NCBI GenBank assembly: GCA_021442155.1
Contig: CM038232.1
Location: forward strand, 62,527,436-62,591,435
Origin: Cymbidium sinense
Lineage: Eukaryota; Streptophyta; Magnoliopsida; Asparagales; Orchidaceae
Length of the DNA stretch: 64,000 bases
Reading direction: 5' to 3'
Within the stretch, counting starts at the first letter, position 1; each line of letters starts with the position of its first letter. Below, one piece after another: positions 33,601 through 48,600 of the stretch. The notes beneath the pieces are model-generated. The model worked only from the letters and a program-made list of their open reading frames with translations, was not told the DNA's origin and made no database searches. The position numbers were made by a program, and so were the translations under genes.

Positions 33601-36600
33601 TGAATGGATTGATCTTTCATTCTTTTCACCAAATGTTTATTTAATGTAGGAATTTTGATTGAAAAGGATTGACACCATCTGACTTATTTAAGAAATTTTA
33701 AAGTTTCACTATAAGCAATGTTGGAACCTGCTTTTGGCTATGCTTAGTGGTGAGCTGGTGATGATTTCCTTGACCTGCATTAATGCTAGCATGGAGGCAT
33801 CTCGGTGACGTCTATGTATCGAAGGTGAAATAAATGTTCTTGGGCTCACTTCAGTCGATTATTATGACATTTCACCCATCACGTTGAAGTCTTGAGCTTG
33901 TGTACCGGCCACTTAAGTGCACATTTAAGAGATGCACTATTCATCTCATCTTTCATGTTTCAATTGAGAAGGCATGACACTGGCAATAGATAGGCCGGGG
34001 CATATAGGCAGGCCATGCTCCATGACACTGACAATATGTAGGCTTAGGCATCTGATTTGGCCATCCTTCTTGAAAGAGAGAATCATATTAGATGAAATGA
34101 ACTGGTTTAGGCACTTTTTTTTTTTGTTTCAGCAATTGTGGCCATGCTCCATGACACTACCATTGCCGGTCCCAAGTCCGGATGCAAAAAGTGGAGGGTT
34201 GCGTTAGGTAGTCGACAGCAAGCGTAAAATTTGTTGAAATAATCATGACATGAATCCTTTAAATCATTTGTGTTAATCTTGCGTCCCACAGGCGGCATTT
34301 GTATGGCTTGAATCTGATGAAAAATGTCTTGGCCGTTCATCGGCAGTGCGGTGTTAAATAAGCAAGGTTCCCACATTTTGGGGGATCTTGCGCAAAGAAG
34401 TTAGTCCATGAAACTAGAATTAGGTTAGGATCTTGGAATATAGGTACTCTTACGGTAAATTAATGGAATTAATAGATATTATGGTTCATAGAAAGATAAA
34501 TATTTTATGTGTTCAAGAAACTAAATGGGTTGGTGAAGGCGAGGAGATTGATAGATTAGGTTTTAAACTTTGGTATTTAGGTAAAAGTAGAACTAGAAAT
34601 GGTGTAGGTGTGATTATAGATAAAAGTTTGAAGGATAATGTTATAAGTATTAATAGATGTGGAGATAGAATTATAGCTTTAAAGATTATTGTTGATCTTA
34701 AGATTATCATGTTATAAGTGTCATCTTTTCAGTAGGCTTGGAGGTAAGCGTAAAAGAAAAATTTTGGAATGAATTAGAGGATTAATACAAGATACCTCTT
34801 GAAGAAAAAATATTTATTGGAGGAGATTTAAATGGACATGTTGGTAGAGTAGTAGAAGATTTTAAAGTATTCATGGTGGTTATGGATTTGGAGTTCTAAT
34901 GAAGAAGGTAGGTATATTAGATTTTCTTTACTTATGATTTTGTAGTTCTTACTTTTTTTTAAGAAAAGAGATGAAATATTATTACTTATAAAATGGATCT
35001 AGTAAAACAGTTGATTATTTTACGATAAGAAAAAATAGATCGTTTAAATTGTAAAGATTGTAAGGTCATCAAGTGAAATTTTAAGTACACATCATTGTAG
35101 TTTTAGATTTTAAGATGAAAGGTTGTAAGAGAAAAATAAACTAAATTATTGTCCAGGATTAGATGGGGAATTATTAAGAAACAAATAAAAATATTTTTTA
35201 AGAAATACAAGATATTAGAATTTGGGGTGTTAAAGAATCTTAATGTTATGTGAAAAAATATCAAGTGAAATTAAGCAAGTTCTTAAAGATGTGCTTGGAG
35301 AATCAAAGGAAAAAACTCTTTTAATAAGAATAGTTGGTGGTGGAGTCAGAGTGTGCAAGAAAAGATAAAAAATAAGAAGCATTGTTATAAAACTTGGTTT
35401 AGATGTAACAATTCGGAGAATTGGGAAAGATATAAAGTGGCATAGAGATTAAGAAAATATATGTTGCAAAAAATTTAGCTTTTAGTGATTTATACAATAG
35501 ATTAGATAAAGAAGGTGAAAGATGTATGTATAAGTTAGCCAAAAGAGATAGGAGAAATAAAAGTAGTTCTGAGGGTATTGGGATGAAAATAATAAAGTGC
35601 TTTCTTAGAAAAGATATTGAAAATAGGTGGATGAGATATTTTGATAAACTTTTCAATGAAGGATCGAAAGCGATTGATTTTAGCAACTATAATATATCAA
35701 ATCATCGAAGTTAGTGAAACTTTAAAGAAAATGAAATGTGGAAAAGGCATGGGGCCGGATAATATTCCAATAGATGTGTGGAAATGTTTAGGAGATCAAG
35801 GAATTTCTTGGCTTACAAATCTTTTTTAATGTTATTTTAAAGACTAAAAGATGCGATGATGAGTGGAGAAAGAGTCTATTGGTTTCCTATATTTAGAATA
35901 AAGGTGATGCACAAGAGTGTGCAAATTATAAGAGGAGGTGATGCACAAGAGTGTGCAAATTATAGGAATTAAGTTAATGTGCCATACATTAAAATTATGG
36001 GAGAGAGTAATTGAGCATATTTACGTGATACGTAAGTTTCGACAATCGCTTTGGTTTCATGCCGTAGATCTACTATGGATGCTATACATTTGTTAAGAGG
36101 GTTGATAGAGAAGCATGAGAAAGTAAGAAGGATCTATGATATTTATTGATTTAGAAAGCTTATGATAAAGTCTCAAGAGATGTTCTTTGAGAGTTCTAGA
36201 ACGTAAAAGAGTTAATATATTCAAGTTATTAAGGATATGTATACTAGTCAAGTTACTTGTGTCCAAACACAAGGAGGATTGACAAAATATTTTCCTATTT
36301 CGGTTGGATTACATCAAGGATCAACATTAAGCCCTTATCTTTTACTTTAGTTATGGATGTGCTACGAGGCATTTACAAGAAGATGTACCTTGGTGTATGC
36401 TTTTTTTGATGACATTCTTCTTGTTGATAAGACTAGAGAGGAGTCCAAAAACTTGATTTATGGAGGTCAACTTTAGAGTCTAAAGGTTTTCGTTTAAGTA
36501 GATCTAAACCGAATATATGGAGTGTAATTTTAGTTGTAGAAGTTTTAGTGATAGTGTTGTGACTTTAGGTGATCAAGTCATTAATAAGAGTGGCGATTGA

Positions 36601-39600
36601 GATATTTAGGCTCTATTGTCCAAAATGATGGTGAAATAAGATGGAGATTATTAGTAGAATTCAAGTTGGATGGTTGAAGTGGAGGAATGCATCGGCCTAT
36701 TATGTGATAGAAAAGTTCCACTTAAACTTAAGGAAAATTTTATAAGATGGTGGTAAGACCGCAATGACTTATGAATGTTGGCCAATAAAGAAAAAGACTA
36801 AGTTAAGTGTTACGAGATGAGGATGCTTAGGTGGATGAGTGGCTTTACTCTTAGAGATAGAATGCAAAATGAGTATGTTCGGGAAAAAGTTGGAGTAGAG
36901 GTAGATAAGATTAGGAGAGCCTTAGATGGTTTGGCCACATAAAGCGCCGTCCAGATGACCGATTAGGAGAGTAGATGCAGATTTGCTTATGTTAAGAAAG
37001 GTAGAGGACCTAAAAGACTTGGTTAAGATGTATAAATAATGATCTTAGTATACTTGAATTAGATGAGAATTTGACACATAATAGGACACAATGGAGACGA
37101 AGGATTCATGTAGCCGACCCCACCTAGTGGGATTAAGGCTTGTTGTTTGTTGTTTTGTTGTTGTAATTGTTTTTCCAATTGGATAAGTGACCATTAGGAA
37201 TGAACCAAGCTGCAACCGTGCAAGCTTGGCAATGCATGCTAGATCTAGTGATCTTTTATTCAAAAAGTGTAGGCTAGATCACTTTGCATCCGCGTGTCAT
37301 TGATTCTTAGTCTTATGATAAGAGATTTTGTTTTAGAAGTTGCTGGGAAGACTAAAATAAACACAGTCATGAGATACAAAGTAAGCTTGGTTTGGAGACA
37401 TAAACTGATGCTTCTTTTGGTGCAACCAAAAATTTTTGGTTTGCTTACTCAGATGCAATTATCCTTTGATTCTATCGAGCGTGATAAAGCTTTTAGTCTT
37501 CCCTGTAGAAATTGGTCAGTGGCGACTTATTCATATTTTTTAATCACTTGAAAAACTAAATATTTGCTAGTGAAAGTGTTTAGAGTTTACAAAATTTCAC
37601 TTTATGGTAACTCTAGTTTCAATTAAATCATGCATGTTAGTGTTGTACTCACGTTTTATGAAGTAAATACCTGCCTTACCCCTGTAAGCGCTGTAAATCA
37701 AATTAAAACACCAAAAAGGGGTGGGAGATAAAGAAAAGAAGATTTGATTCCTATATATTCTTTATATTAGAAATTTATATTGGATTTTTTTTTTATTGCA
37801 GCATTTTTTTTACTCATCTTGTTTTTTCGATGAAATGATGGAAACTTTGATTGTAAATTTTTTTCATTTTATTATTCTTGTTCTTATTAGAAAAATTACT
37901 ATTCTCTAACATTTGTAGATATAGTAAATGGTCACTGTGAAACTTTTACCAGCATTTAAATAATGCATTCATTGTCTTGACTAATGTGGTGAACTTATTT
38001 CCAGTTTATGGGGTTTGCATCTCTTGTACTACTCTGCTCATCTCCTGCATAGTTCCCTCCAGTTCAACATTTTTTTTGTTTAGAATTTGTGGTTTAAATT
38101 TCATTTAATTTGTTCTAAATTGTTTTCTTGTTTGATAATACTTTCATGCAGTGATGAGGATTCATTAGTAAACAACAAATGCCCACACAATTTGGAATTG
38201 AGATGGCAGACAGAAGTTAGCTCCAGCGTTTATGCCACTCCATTGATTGCTGACATTAACAGGTGAATTTGCTCTTCTGGTATTGACTTACCTACCAGGT
38301 GGATTATGCTGCTTCCCCTTATCTGTTTTTTCAAGTCACTGTGTATAATTCAATATGTTAGATTCTAATCTCTGTTGTTGTTATTTTTCAAATTTTTTTT
38401 TTTAATTTTGTGACATTTGACTATGTCGCTTCATAATACATATTGACATGCATTCACTCTTCCCTTGGTTCCTCAGTGATGGAAAGCTTGAAGTAGTTGT
38501 ACCATCTTTTGTTCATTACTTGGAGGTGCTAGAGGGGTCTGATGGGGATAAGTTGCCAGGTATGATTATATTTTTTTCATTTTGTTTCTTTTAATTTCTT
38601 CACATAAGGATTTTGGAGGTAGTATCTATTTCTAGTAATTATGGAAGACCATGGGCTGAAAATTTGAAAGTGTACACTTATTAAAAGCACATAAAGTGAC
38701 AACCATTATGAGTTTTATCATTGTAAAAATAGTTTATTTTATGTAAAATCTGTCTACCAATACAAAGCTTATATGAATGTGATGCGTTCTCCTGCATTTT
38801 TAGCATTTTGTTAACATTAGTTCATTACTACAATGTTTTGATTCAAACCATTGAATTCCAAATCAGCATGCCTGGAGTTCCAATTCAGTTTAATAATTCC
38901 TACAACAAAAAATTGTTGGATACTTGCTACCATTGTTTAAAATTGTGTAAGACATTACCTGCATTGAGGCATGCCTCAATGAGAAGTGATGCAAAACGCT
39001 TTGAGGCTATAACCTATATGGGGAAAAAGAGGCTTATACCTCAAAACCATTGAGACATCCGTTAAGGAATTTTTAGAGCTGTATGTATCTATTTTTGTTT
39101 TTTTTAGTATGTTGGCTTAAAAAGAAAATAATAGTCTGAAAAAGAAAGTAATAATCTAAAGCCCAAATAACTCAAGTTGTTTTTTATTTAAATTTAAAGC
39201 CTATTTGTACTCTACTAAATGTTACAAACTAAACACTAGGACATCAAAAAGGAAAAAAGAAAAAAAAACAACAAAAATTTCGTAATTATATGACAAAAAT
39301 CTGAATGTTGATGTTGATTTTTTTGATAGATGAAGGAATAAGGTTAACAAAACTCAACTAAGTAACAAAAAAGTTAACATAAAATTTTATTAAATATAAA
39401 TTTTAGAAGGTCAATACAACCATTGTTTTAAATAATATTTTTATTAGATTTAATCGATTAGGGAAGAGAGATAAATAAGATTGGGGGATATTGATACAAG
39501 TGAGCATGAGGGAGGTGAAGAGCAAATCAATTATTATGATGATTCTAATGAAGACCTTTAAGTGATGAGAGTGTGAGTTTTGAATTTGGAGTGGTAAGTC

Positions 39601-42600
39601 ACAACTAGTTTATTTGTTTGTTTTAAACTTAATTTTTATGTTGACTTGTTTATCTTGGATTTCTTATTTTGTATTGAGTTCTATAATTTTTAAATGATTT
39701 CATGTAATGAATTAAAAGTATTACTCTTAAATATTTTAATTTTTTTGTAATTTTAGTTTATTTAATAGTTTTATTTTGAGTTTTATGCTTCAAAATGTTT
39801 TTATGCTTACATCTCGCACATGAAAAGAGAGCACCTCCATACGTGATTGTATAAATTTAAACCTTGTGGTTTCTGTGGGACTACAACGCAAAATTTCCTA
39901 TTTTCTATTAATCATTTTTTTTAAATTTATAAATTCATTATGAAAAAACAATCAAGATGGACTTGAGATAGGGAACACATCAATAAAAATTATAATAATC
40001 ATAGATGACAACCTTATGATATTGATGGGGACTAATTATAAAAGTTGAAGTTGATTGATGAGAATAGATTCAGACATATTTTCTGATTAGATAATGGATA
40101 TAAACAATTTTTCTACTTGAGAAATGATGTCTAGTAAGTGCCAAGTAATGTCTATGACATCAAAATTTACAATTCAAGCAAGCTTATATTGGATTGGGGT
40201 AGAGAGATAAAGGTAAAGTTTGTGGTTATAACCTATTACTATATGGTTGAAATAAAAGAAAAGTACTTACCCTAATCCTATTAGGATTGATTGCTTGATG
40301 AATATAACTCATTAAAATAAAGCACAAAAGCTGCAAGTAAATGTTTGAATAAAGTTCAAGAATTGTTGTTACGTTCTGAAATTAAAGAGGATTCAGAAAC
40401 AATTTTTTTTAGGTTTAAATTGGATTAAGACTTGAAATTGAAAAGAGAATTGACCCCATATATGATTAATTTATTTGGGGATGTTTTTCAGCTTGCTTTA
40501 AATTTAAAACAACTATGAAAATTTTTCACATCTAAACAAGTTTCTTTATATTTAGGAAATTTTTTATCCCATCAGCACTGTCACCACCAACAACAAGCAT
40601 TTATTCCACTATGTGGAAATTCTTATTTCACCAAAGTAATAAAATTTTAGTGATCCGGCCTAAGGTTAATAACACAACTATCAACAAAGAATCAAAGGGA
40701 AAATCATTTACTATTGCATTAGGATCCAAAATTTTTGCAAAGGTTTATTTTATATGTTACAAAACAAGTTACTTTGGAATGAGTGTCGTAACTGAATCCT
40801 GCATATGAATATTGAAGACGGTAAAGAGGATGATGAAGGGGAAGATGTACGTGAATTCAGACCAATAATTGCTATAACAAGAATTGGAAGGGCACCTGCT
40901 ATTGTACTGCTTGCCTTATTTCATTTTGCTATTCTATCGTACCCTACTAAGCTTTTTTCTTGCCTTTTGTCTCCTGTTGCTTCCTACATGTTGGTTCCTA
41001 TACACTTTGCTGCTTCCTGCTATTTGCCGCCTTTTATTTTACTGCATTGCTTCATTCTGTTTGTTGCCTTTCTATTATTCTTTGGTTTTGCTACTCACAC
41101 TATACCTGCTGTTACTGTCTTTACTAGCTAAACAATCTGTGCCATCTTTGTTGCAATGACGATCCTTGTAATTGCTCTCTATTTCATGTGATTCTTGGCT
41201 CTATCATTTCATTGTTTGATGGCGTCGCTTGCATGTTTTGCTGCATCTTATTGGTAAATATGGAATTGCACTTCACAAATCAAGATTGTACCTTTTATAG
41301 AAAGTTTAATGCTGTTTGAGTTCATGAATAATATATTGAATCTTACTTTGTTTGACTAAATTTTACATATTTTGAGATACTTCTTATTTTTGATCTATTT
41401 TAAGCTATAAATATATTCCTTGAGGCTTGAAAAAATCATTGAGTATTGTGTATTGCACTTAGTGTTATAGTTTTTTTAATTTTTACCTGTGTTAGCAAGA
41501 TATGTAGTATTCGAGTGCTTCACAAGTGTTTACTCCTACTTTCATTGGGCAAGGTTCCTCGTTCCACGCGAGGTCTGGTTCTTTCTTTGAGTTTTTTAAT
41601 TTTTTTTCTTGCTTCAATTTGTTGAGTGATTGGTTTGTGTTTGTTATCGAAATTTTATCAAGTGATAAAAGGTTTTTTTTAAGTAGTGTGAATTTGGTAG
41701 ATGCTAAAATTTTTAGTGTTTGTTTACTTTTTCTTTGTGAAATATTAGATTTTGACAGCCATTAATTTATTGTTTGGGATGAAAAAAATACATATATACT
41801 GTTTTTATATTTAACTCAATTGATTTTACTAAAATTAAATGTTGGTAACATGTGGATTGCAATTTTTTGCATTTTTATTGTGCATCTAATCCTAGGTCTC
41901 ATTTGTAACCACGGAATCTTAACTGCCATGCATCTTCCTGATTGTCTAATAAATATTATTTAGAATCAGTGGTTTTTATTTTCAAGAAAGCTTACTGATT
42001 TCTTGCTTGTTGGATAAGTTTTGACAATTGCTGTAGATTAGAATCTCCATGGATTAATTTGTTATGCTCATCCTATCATGGTTGTGGTTGTCATTGTATC
42101 ATAATTTGTAATACGCCTCCTAATGTATTTTATGCAGGCTGGCCTGCATTTCATCAATCCACGGTTCATTCCAGTCCTCTTCTTTTTGATATTGACAAGG
42201 ATGGCACAAGAGAGATAGCTTTAGCAACTTACAACGGAATAATTAATTTCTTCAGGTAAGTATGCCTGTTCATTTTTAACCGATTCTCTTTTAGGAAGCT
42301 TACCTTAGCTGTTGCTTAGGGTCTCTGGCTATTTAATGGTGGATAAGCTAGAGGTGCCTCGGAGAAAAGTTCGCAAAGACTGGTATGTTGGTTTGCATCC
42401 AGATCCAGTGGATCGTTCACATCCAGATGTTCATGATGACCAGCTTGGTCAAGAGGCTTCTGGTATGTTCCTAATGCCTGATAAGTACTAGAATCACTGA
42501 TGTTTCTTATGTGTCCTTATGGCTTGGAAATGACAGCAACATTGGCTTCTGTATCTTAGCTAATGATGATGTTTTCATAGTGACTTTTATGCTTCCAAAG

Positions 42601-45600
42601 GAAAGATGGGAGGATCCATTTCCAAGTCCTTATTGCTTGGAAGTGACAGAGCAACATTGGGTTCTGGATCTTAGCTAATGATGATGTTTTCATAGTGATT
42701 TCTATGCTTCTAATGGAAAGATGGGAGGATCCATTTTGATAATTTTATCTTACACAGCAGCTGTGGCGAGGCATGATTATGTTTCTCTGAGAAAAACAAA
42801 ACTTTGTGTTATGAGAACTTGCTTTTTTGAATCAATTAGGGGACGTTTGGGGTCACTTTTATTTATTTTTTTGTTTTATGTGTTTTTATTTTGTTTCAAA
42901 ATAAAATATGTTTGATGATAATTATTGTTTTGTTATTTTTAAAAATGCTCAAGACATCTTAAAGCTATTTTGAGTATTTAAAAAAATAATGTTATTTGTT
43001 TTTCAAAACAAAAAATGAAAACACTTGAAGATACACTTAACAAATATGTTTTTAAAAATAACATTAAAAAGACAAAAAACACAAAAAACACAACAAAATT
43101 AATGCTAAACAGCCCCTTAATATACTAGTAAATGTTAATCACCTTGTTTTTCAGTTTTAATACCAATAGCCTGTTTTTTCTCTGTTTCCATGTTGTTAAA
43201 TAACATGACTTGTATTACCTCTATTATTTTCTTGAGTTGCTCAAACTGGCTGGATGAGTTGTTCATTCTTTTTTGGAGAAATTTGTTGTTAGAGTTAGCT
43301 TGATGCTATGAAAGTAATTAAACTTCATCAAGTTGACAGGTTGTGTCAGAACCTTGTGCTTTCGGTGCTTCTTTTTGTCATGCAAATTTATCTAATTATA
43401 TGCACCAATCCAATATTTCTGTTTCTCATGCCAGTTGAACCACATCCAATTTAAATATCATTTTAACCTGTTATTTTGTCTAATCCTTCCCCTTTGGTTG
43501 GTCATGTAAACACTTCTACACCTATCTGAGGCATCTCTTGAACAGGTACTACTGCAAAAACTTCCAGATTAAATGCAAGTTCAATGGCAGCTGAAAGTAC
43601 TAGTTCTTTAAATGGATCTAAAGATGTAAATGAGGGAAAACAAGATTCTGTTCAAACAGCTTCTGCAGGTCAAAAAATTGGGTTGCTTAATAACCAAGAT
43701 AATGCAACAGTGCATGATGTTTCACTGGAAAGAGTTGAGAGAGAAAATAAAAGCATGCATTTACCATCAGAAAATCTTGAGAATGCCAATAAGAGTGCAT
43801 ACGATGTGTCATTGGGAAGTATTATGGGAGAAAATTCAACACACACTCAGAGGAGACTTCTAGAAAGTGGGTCTAGTGCTAATCAGCAGGGAAGTTCTGA
43901 AACTCATAACACTGATGATGCAGGTGTGCATGAAGCTACAGTAGAAAATGATGGAAGTCTTGAAGCGGATGCTGATGAGTCTTTTGATTTGTTCAGAGAT
44001 GGAGATGCAGAAGATTTAGCTGATGAGTATAATTATGATTATGATGATTATGTTGATGAATCAATGTGGGGAGATGAAGAGTGGACTGAAGTGAAGCATG
44101 AAAAATTGGAAGATTATGTGAATGTGGATTCACATATCCTCTGCACTCCAGTATGTGTTGCTAACATTTCTGTGCTTCCTATTTTACATTATTTGTCAGT
44201 TACATGCATTACCAGATTCATGATCAAGCTCTTCTTTTATTTTGTTAGGTGATTGCTGATATTGACAATGATGGTGTACAAGAAATGATTGTTGCTGCCT
44301 CCTATTTCTTTGATCGTGAGTAAGCGTCCTGCCCATGATATTTAACTTCTTATTTGATTAAATCATTTAAATAGGTGATTGAACCATCATACTGGCATCT
44401 GATACAGGTTTATCAATCAAGTCCTTAGTCATCAGACTTTTTTTTTGCTTATTTGTCTATGGATATAGCATGGCCTTATTACAAAATAAGAAGTCCTAAC
44501 TACTATTTGTCAACATGATGTTAATGTAACCTTATGAAAGTTAGTTAGTTGACTGTATATTTTTGAATGTTAGATTTAAAAAATAGTGATGACAATTTTT
44601 TGTTTGGATGCTAAAGGGGATAATATATCTTCAATTTCTCTTATGATATACAATTTCAGATTACAACTATTGAACTTCTATCAGTGGGAAATCAACTGTG
44701 CAAAAAGATGATGTATAGCATTTTATTACAGGGAATTTCTGCTGCTTTTAATCCATCTTTTGCCGTTAATGTTTAAAAATAGGCATAGCCAGAACTTCAG
44801 AAATAGAAGGCTAATGTGTTGCACCTGTTGTTGCCATTTTTTTTTTTAAGTTGATCTTTGTCCCAGCATTTTGTGGGGCTGACTTTCACCTGGCAGTTAT
44901 ATTAATATGGAAGCCCGAGAGACCATCTAGGTCTATATACTTGAGAGAATGGCTTAGGTCTTTAAGAATAGATACATATCATTTTTATTTTCATTCTGCT
45001 TAAATTATTTATTATTCTATTTTTTATGGCCATGATATCTTCTAAATATGGAAATCAGTAATTTACTTGTGCAAGTTGGCAGGTACTATGATAACCCAGA
45101 CCATTTGGCTGATTTGGGTGGCATTGATATTGGGAAATATATAGCAAGCAGTATTGTAGTATTCAATCTTGATACCAAACAAGTGAAATGGACTGCTGAA
45201 CTTGATTTGAGTACTGACAGTGGGAATTTTCGTGGATATATATACTCATCTCCAACTGTTATTGATTTGGATGGTGATGGAAACTTGGACATTCTTGTTG
45301 GCACCTCCTATGGCCTGTTTTACATATTGGATCATCGGGGTATGTTACATAATCATCTTCTCTTACAATCTTAGTTCTTGTAGAGTCATATTATTGTAGT
45401 AGAATTTTTTTTTCATCATACTATCATGTGTATGATTCAATGGTGTGGTTATTTTTAAGGAAAAGTGGTTTATTTCCTTGATCTCATTTTTGATGACCGA
45501 GAACACATTTCAACAGTTTAAATGAAGGAAAAGTATGTTGAATTTTGGGACAGTATTTTCAGAGTTAGAAAGTATGATAGTTATACTTGTTCTGATCACC

Positions 45601-48600
45601 ACATTTTATGTAATGTTCTAGTTAGAGTAAAACTAGCATTGTAGATATTCTCTCTCAGCCTTTCTGGTTGACATGCTATGATACTCTCAGGCCTTGTTCA
45701 TATTCTACTAATTGCTATTTTATTACGTCAAAATTTTTGCTTTTAAATATAAGTTTCATACATTGTTCTTTGTAGCTTGCAAGAGTGATTAAATGGTGAA
45801 GATGGACAATTGCTGTGTCTTTCATGATAATAATATTTGTGATAGTTGTGTTGATATATACATGCAGGCAAGGTGAGAACCAAATTCCCATTGGAGATGG
45901 CGGAGATTCAAGCAGCAGTTGTTGCAGCAGACATAAATGATGACGGAAAAATTGAAATAGTGACCACTGATGTGCATGGCAACGTTGCTGCATGGACTGC
46001 ACAAGGCGATGAAATTTGGGAAGTGCATCTTAAGAGTCTTATTCCTCAGGTAAATTCCTTTCATTGATTTTAAGTTCTGTCAAAATGGATGGAAGTTAAT
46101 GATCTGCCATGAATATGCTCCCATTCATAGTAGCCATGACTGTCCCCTAAATTTGTGATTCTGCTCTCATTATTGCATGTAGTTTCTTGGGCTTTTTATG
46201 TACTTATATTTTACATATGTTTGCTGGCCCTAGGGGTGATACCAGGTCAAATTTTGATTGAGTTAGCCGGACTTGAAATTGCAAAATTTGATTGCTGGTC
46301 TGCTCAAGTTTAAAAATTGGTTGAAAATATTGGGTGGATAATAGATTTCGAGCATAATCAAAGGGTCGATGCAGGACAATTAAGGTTCTAGATTTTCCAA
46401 TATAGCTAGAGTGATGTGACACATGTAATTATGAAACATAAAGATCCAGAGATCATAAATCAGTAAATAAGCTAGCAAATTGTTTTCTTTAAGTGCAAAT
46501 AGTAAATAGGAGAAATAAGAATGTGATGATGCAATGATTGATTTCGTCCATAGACATTAATAGAAATTAACAAAAAATTGAACCACAACAATTCATCAAG
46601 GAATCGTAATTTAATTGCCATAAATAGATTTTCACTTGTCAAATTTGAACAAAGTCAATAACATTTGAAAGTCAGTAACAAATTATGCAAATGAAATTGT
46701 ACCAAGGCAAAAAGTTGCTTAATAAGAAATCCAGGCGTCATGCTAGCACAAGATGATGACTTCCTCTAAAATTAAGTAGCTATACTTGTGTCTTGCTCAA
46801 ATGAAGCATATATCTAACTTGTGCTCATAAGATTGAAATTGGAAGAAGGATGTTATAATATTTAAAATTCAATAATTTGGACCAAGTTCATACTGTTGGG
46901 TATAAAATGAGACTACCCAACCTAGTTGCCACTAGCCGTCACCGCTTGCTATCGACTACGGCTTACCACGATCAATCTCCAGTTGCCATTGCTGTCATGG
47001 GTCCCCCTAGCCGTTGTCATTGCCACCCGCCAGCTGTCATCCACCAGTGATTGTCGTAGTGTAGATCGCCTTTGTCCTACTGCTCGACGTAGCTAGCTGT
47101 TACCACCATAGGTTGTGATTGTCGTTCATTTCCATTTGTTGCTATCACTGCTATTGCATCTTTCCCGCTATCGCCATTGCCTGCTATTTATTGTCACGTC
47201 CCATCGTCTATCGTTGCCACCATTGTGTCATTTATAATTCTATTTTACTTTGCATTATTTTATTTAGTCAGACAAAAAATATAAACTCGTATATTTTTAG
47301 AGTTTTCTATCAAATACTTAATAAGTATTTCAAATATTGTACTTTTATTTTACATATCATTTCATTTATGTTGCATTTCTTTTTCAGCTGACTGAACAGT
47401 CCATTAGATGGAAGCCTTAGAATATTTGTTATTTTGTTTATAGACTCTTCATTTACCTGGCTAGTAGTTATGATTGACATATGTTTAGCTCACTGACAAG
47501 GTAAAATTTAATTCCGAAAGATTAAAAATATTTAGCTTTTAATTTCAAATCCCAAAATTTCTTTATCAATTAACAGCTGAAATCTCAGGATAATCCTGTG
47601 ATTAGCTCAGGCGCCACAAAATTGAAAATGACGAGAAGCCATTTAAGCCACAAATCCTTGACAAAATAGATCACTTACAGAATGCAGGGATCAGAAGAAG
47701 AAAGTAAAAAAAACTGCCTCTCTAGAACCATCCCATAAAGAGATAAGGCCAATTACCACTGCCTAGGAAAGCCCCCCTAGAACAGATTACAACATTAGCT
47801 GATAATGCTAATACTCAAACATTACACTACTCCAACCTCTTAACCACATAGTCCTTCGTGACAAGCCATCATAAGATTTAACTTAAATTGAACCAAATGA
47901 AACTGCTAAACCACATGAAATAACATAATGCTAGAAAATGGAACAACAACAACAACAACAACAACAAGCCTTTATCCCACTACGTGGGATCGGCTTCATG
48001 AATGCTTTTTTTCCGATGTGTTCTTTTATGTGTTATATTCTCATTTAATTCTAATAAATCAAAGTCATTTTTTATACTTCTTAATCAAGTGTTTTTAGGT
48101 CTACTTCTACTTTTCTTAACATAAGCCGAATCTAATACATCTACTCTCTTAATTGGATCATCGGACGGGCAGCATTTTATGTGACCAAACCATTTAAGTC
48201 GACTCTCTCTAATCTTATCGGCCATGGGAGCTATTACAACCTTATCACTTATATATTTGTTTCTCATTTTGTCAATAAGTAAGTATCAAGCCACTCATCC
48301 GATTGGGCATCCTCATTTTGCAACACTTAATTTTATGCTTCTCTCACATATCCATAATACCAAAAGTGCCTATCTAGAACCATCCCATAAAGAGATAAGG
48401 CCAAGTACCACTGCCTAGGTAAGCTGTCCTACAACAGATCACAACACATGCTCATAATGCTAATACTCAACCTCCGCACTTTCCACACCTCTTAATCACA
48501 GTCCTTCGTAACAACCCATCATAAGATTTAACTTAAATTGAAACAAAATGAAACTGCCAAACCATATGGGGAAAAAAAAAAAAAAAAAAACTCACTTTAA

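Larger units (their letters stand above)
30634..38151 (+). other. DEX1 intron 1 (7.5 kb)
   Basis: GTAAG to GCAG. Outside the MITE-like block and the LINE listed below it is AT-rich intron sequence without other supported features. Much of its length comes from insertions. Confidence 0.9.

Noticed and set aside
40805..41159. Open + strand stretches inside DEX1 intron 3 as an extra exon or gene
   Set aside because: Hydrophobic low-complexity peptides with no family match. The DEX1 protein is complete without them and the flanking exons join in frame.
43630..43863. Second + strand frame inside DEX1 exon 6
   Set aside because: It is out of frame with the rest of DEX1 and overlaps the correct linker frame that joins exons 5 and 7.
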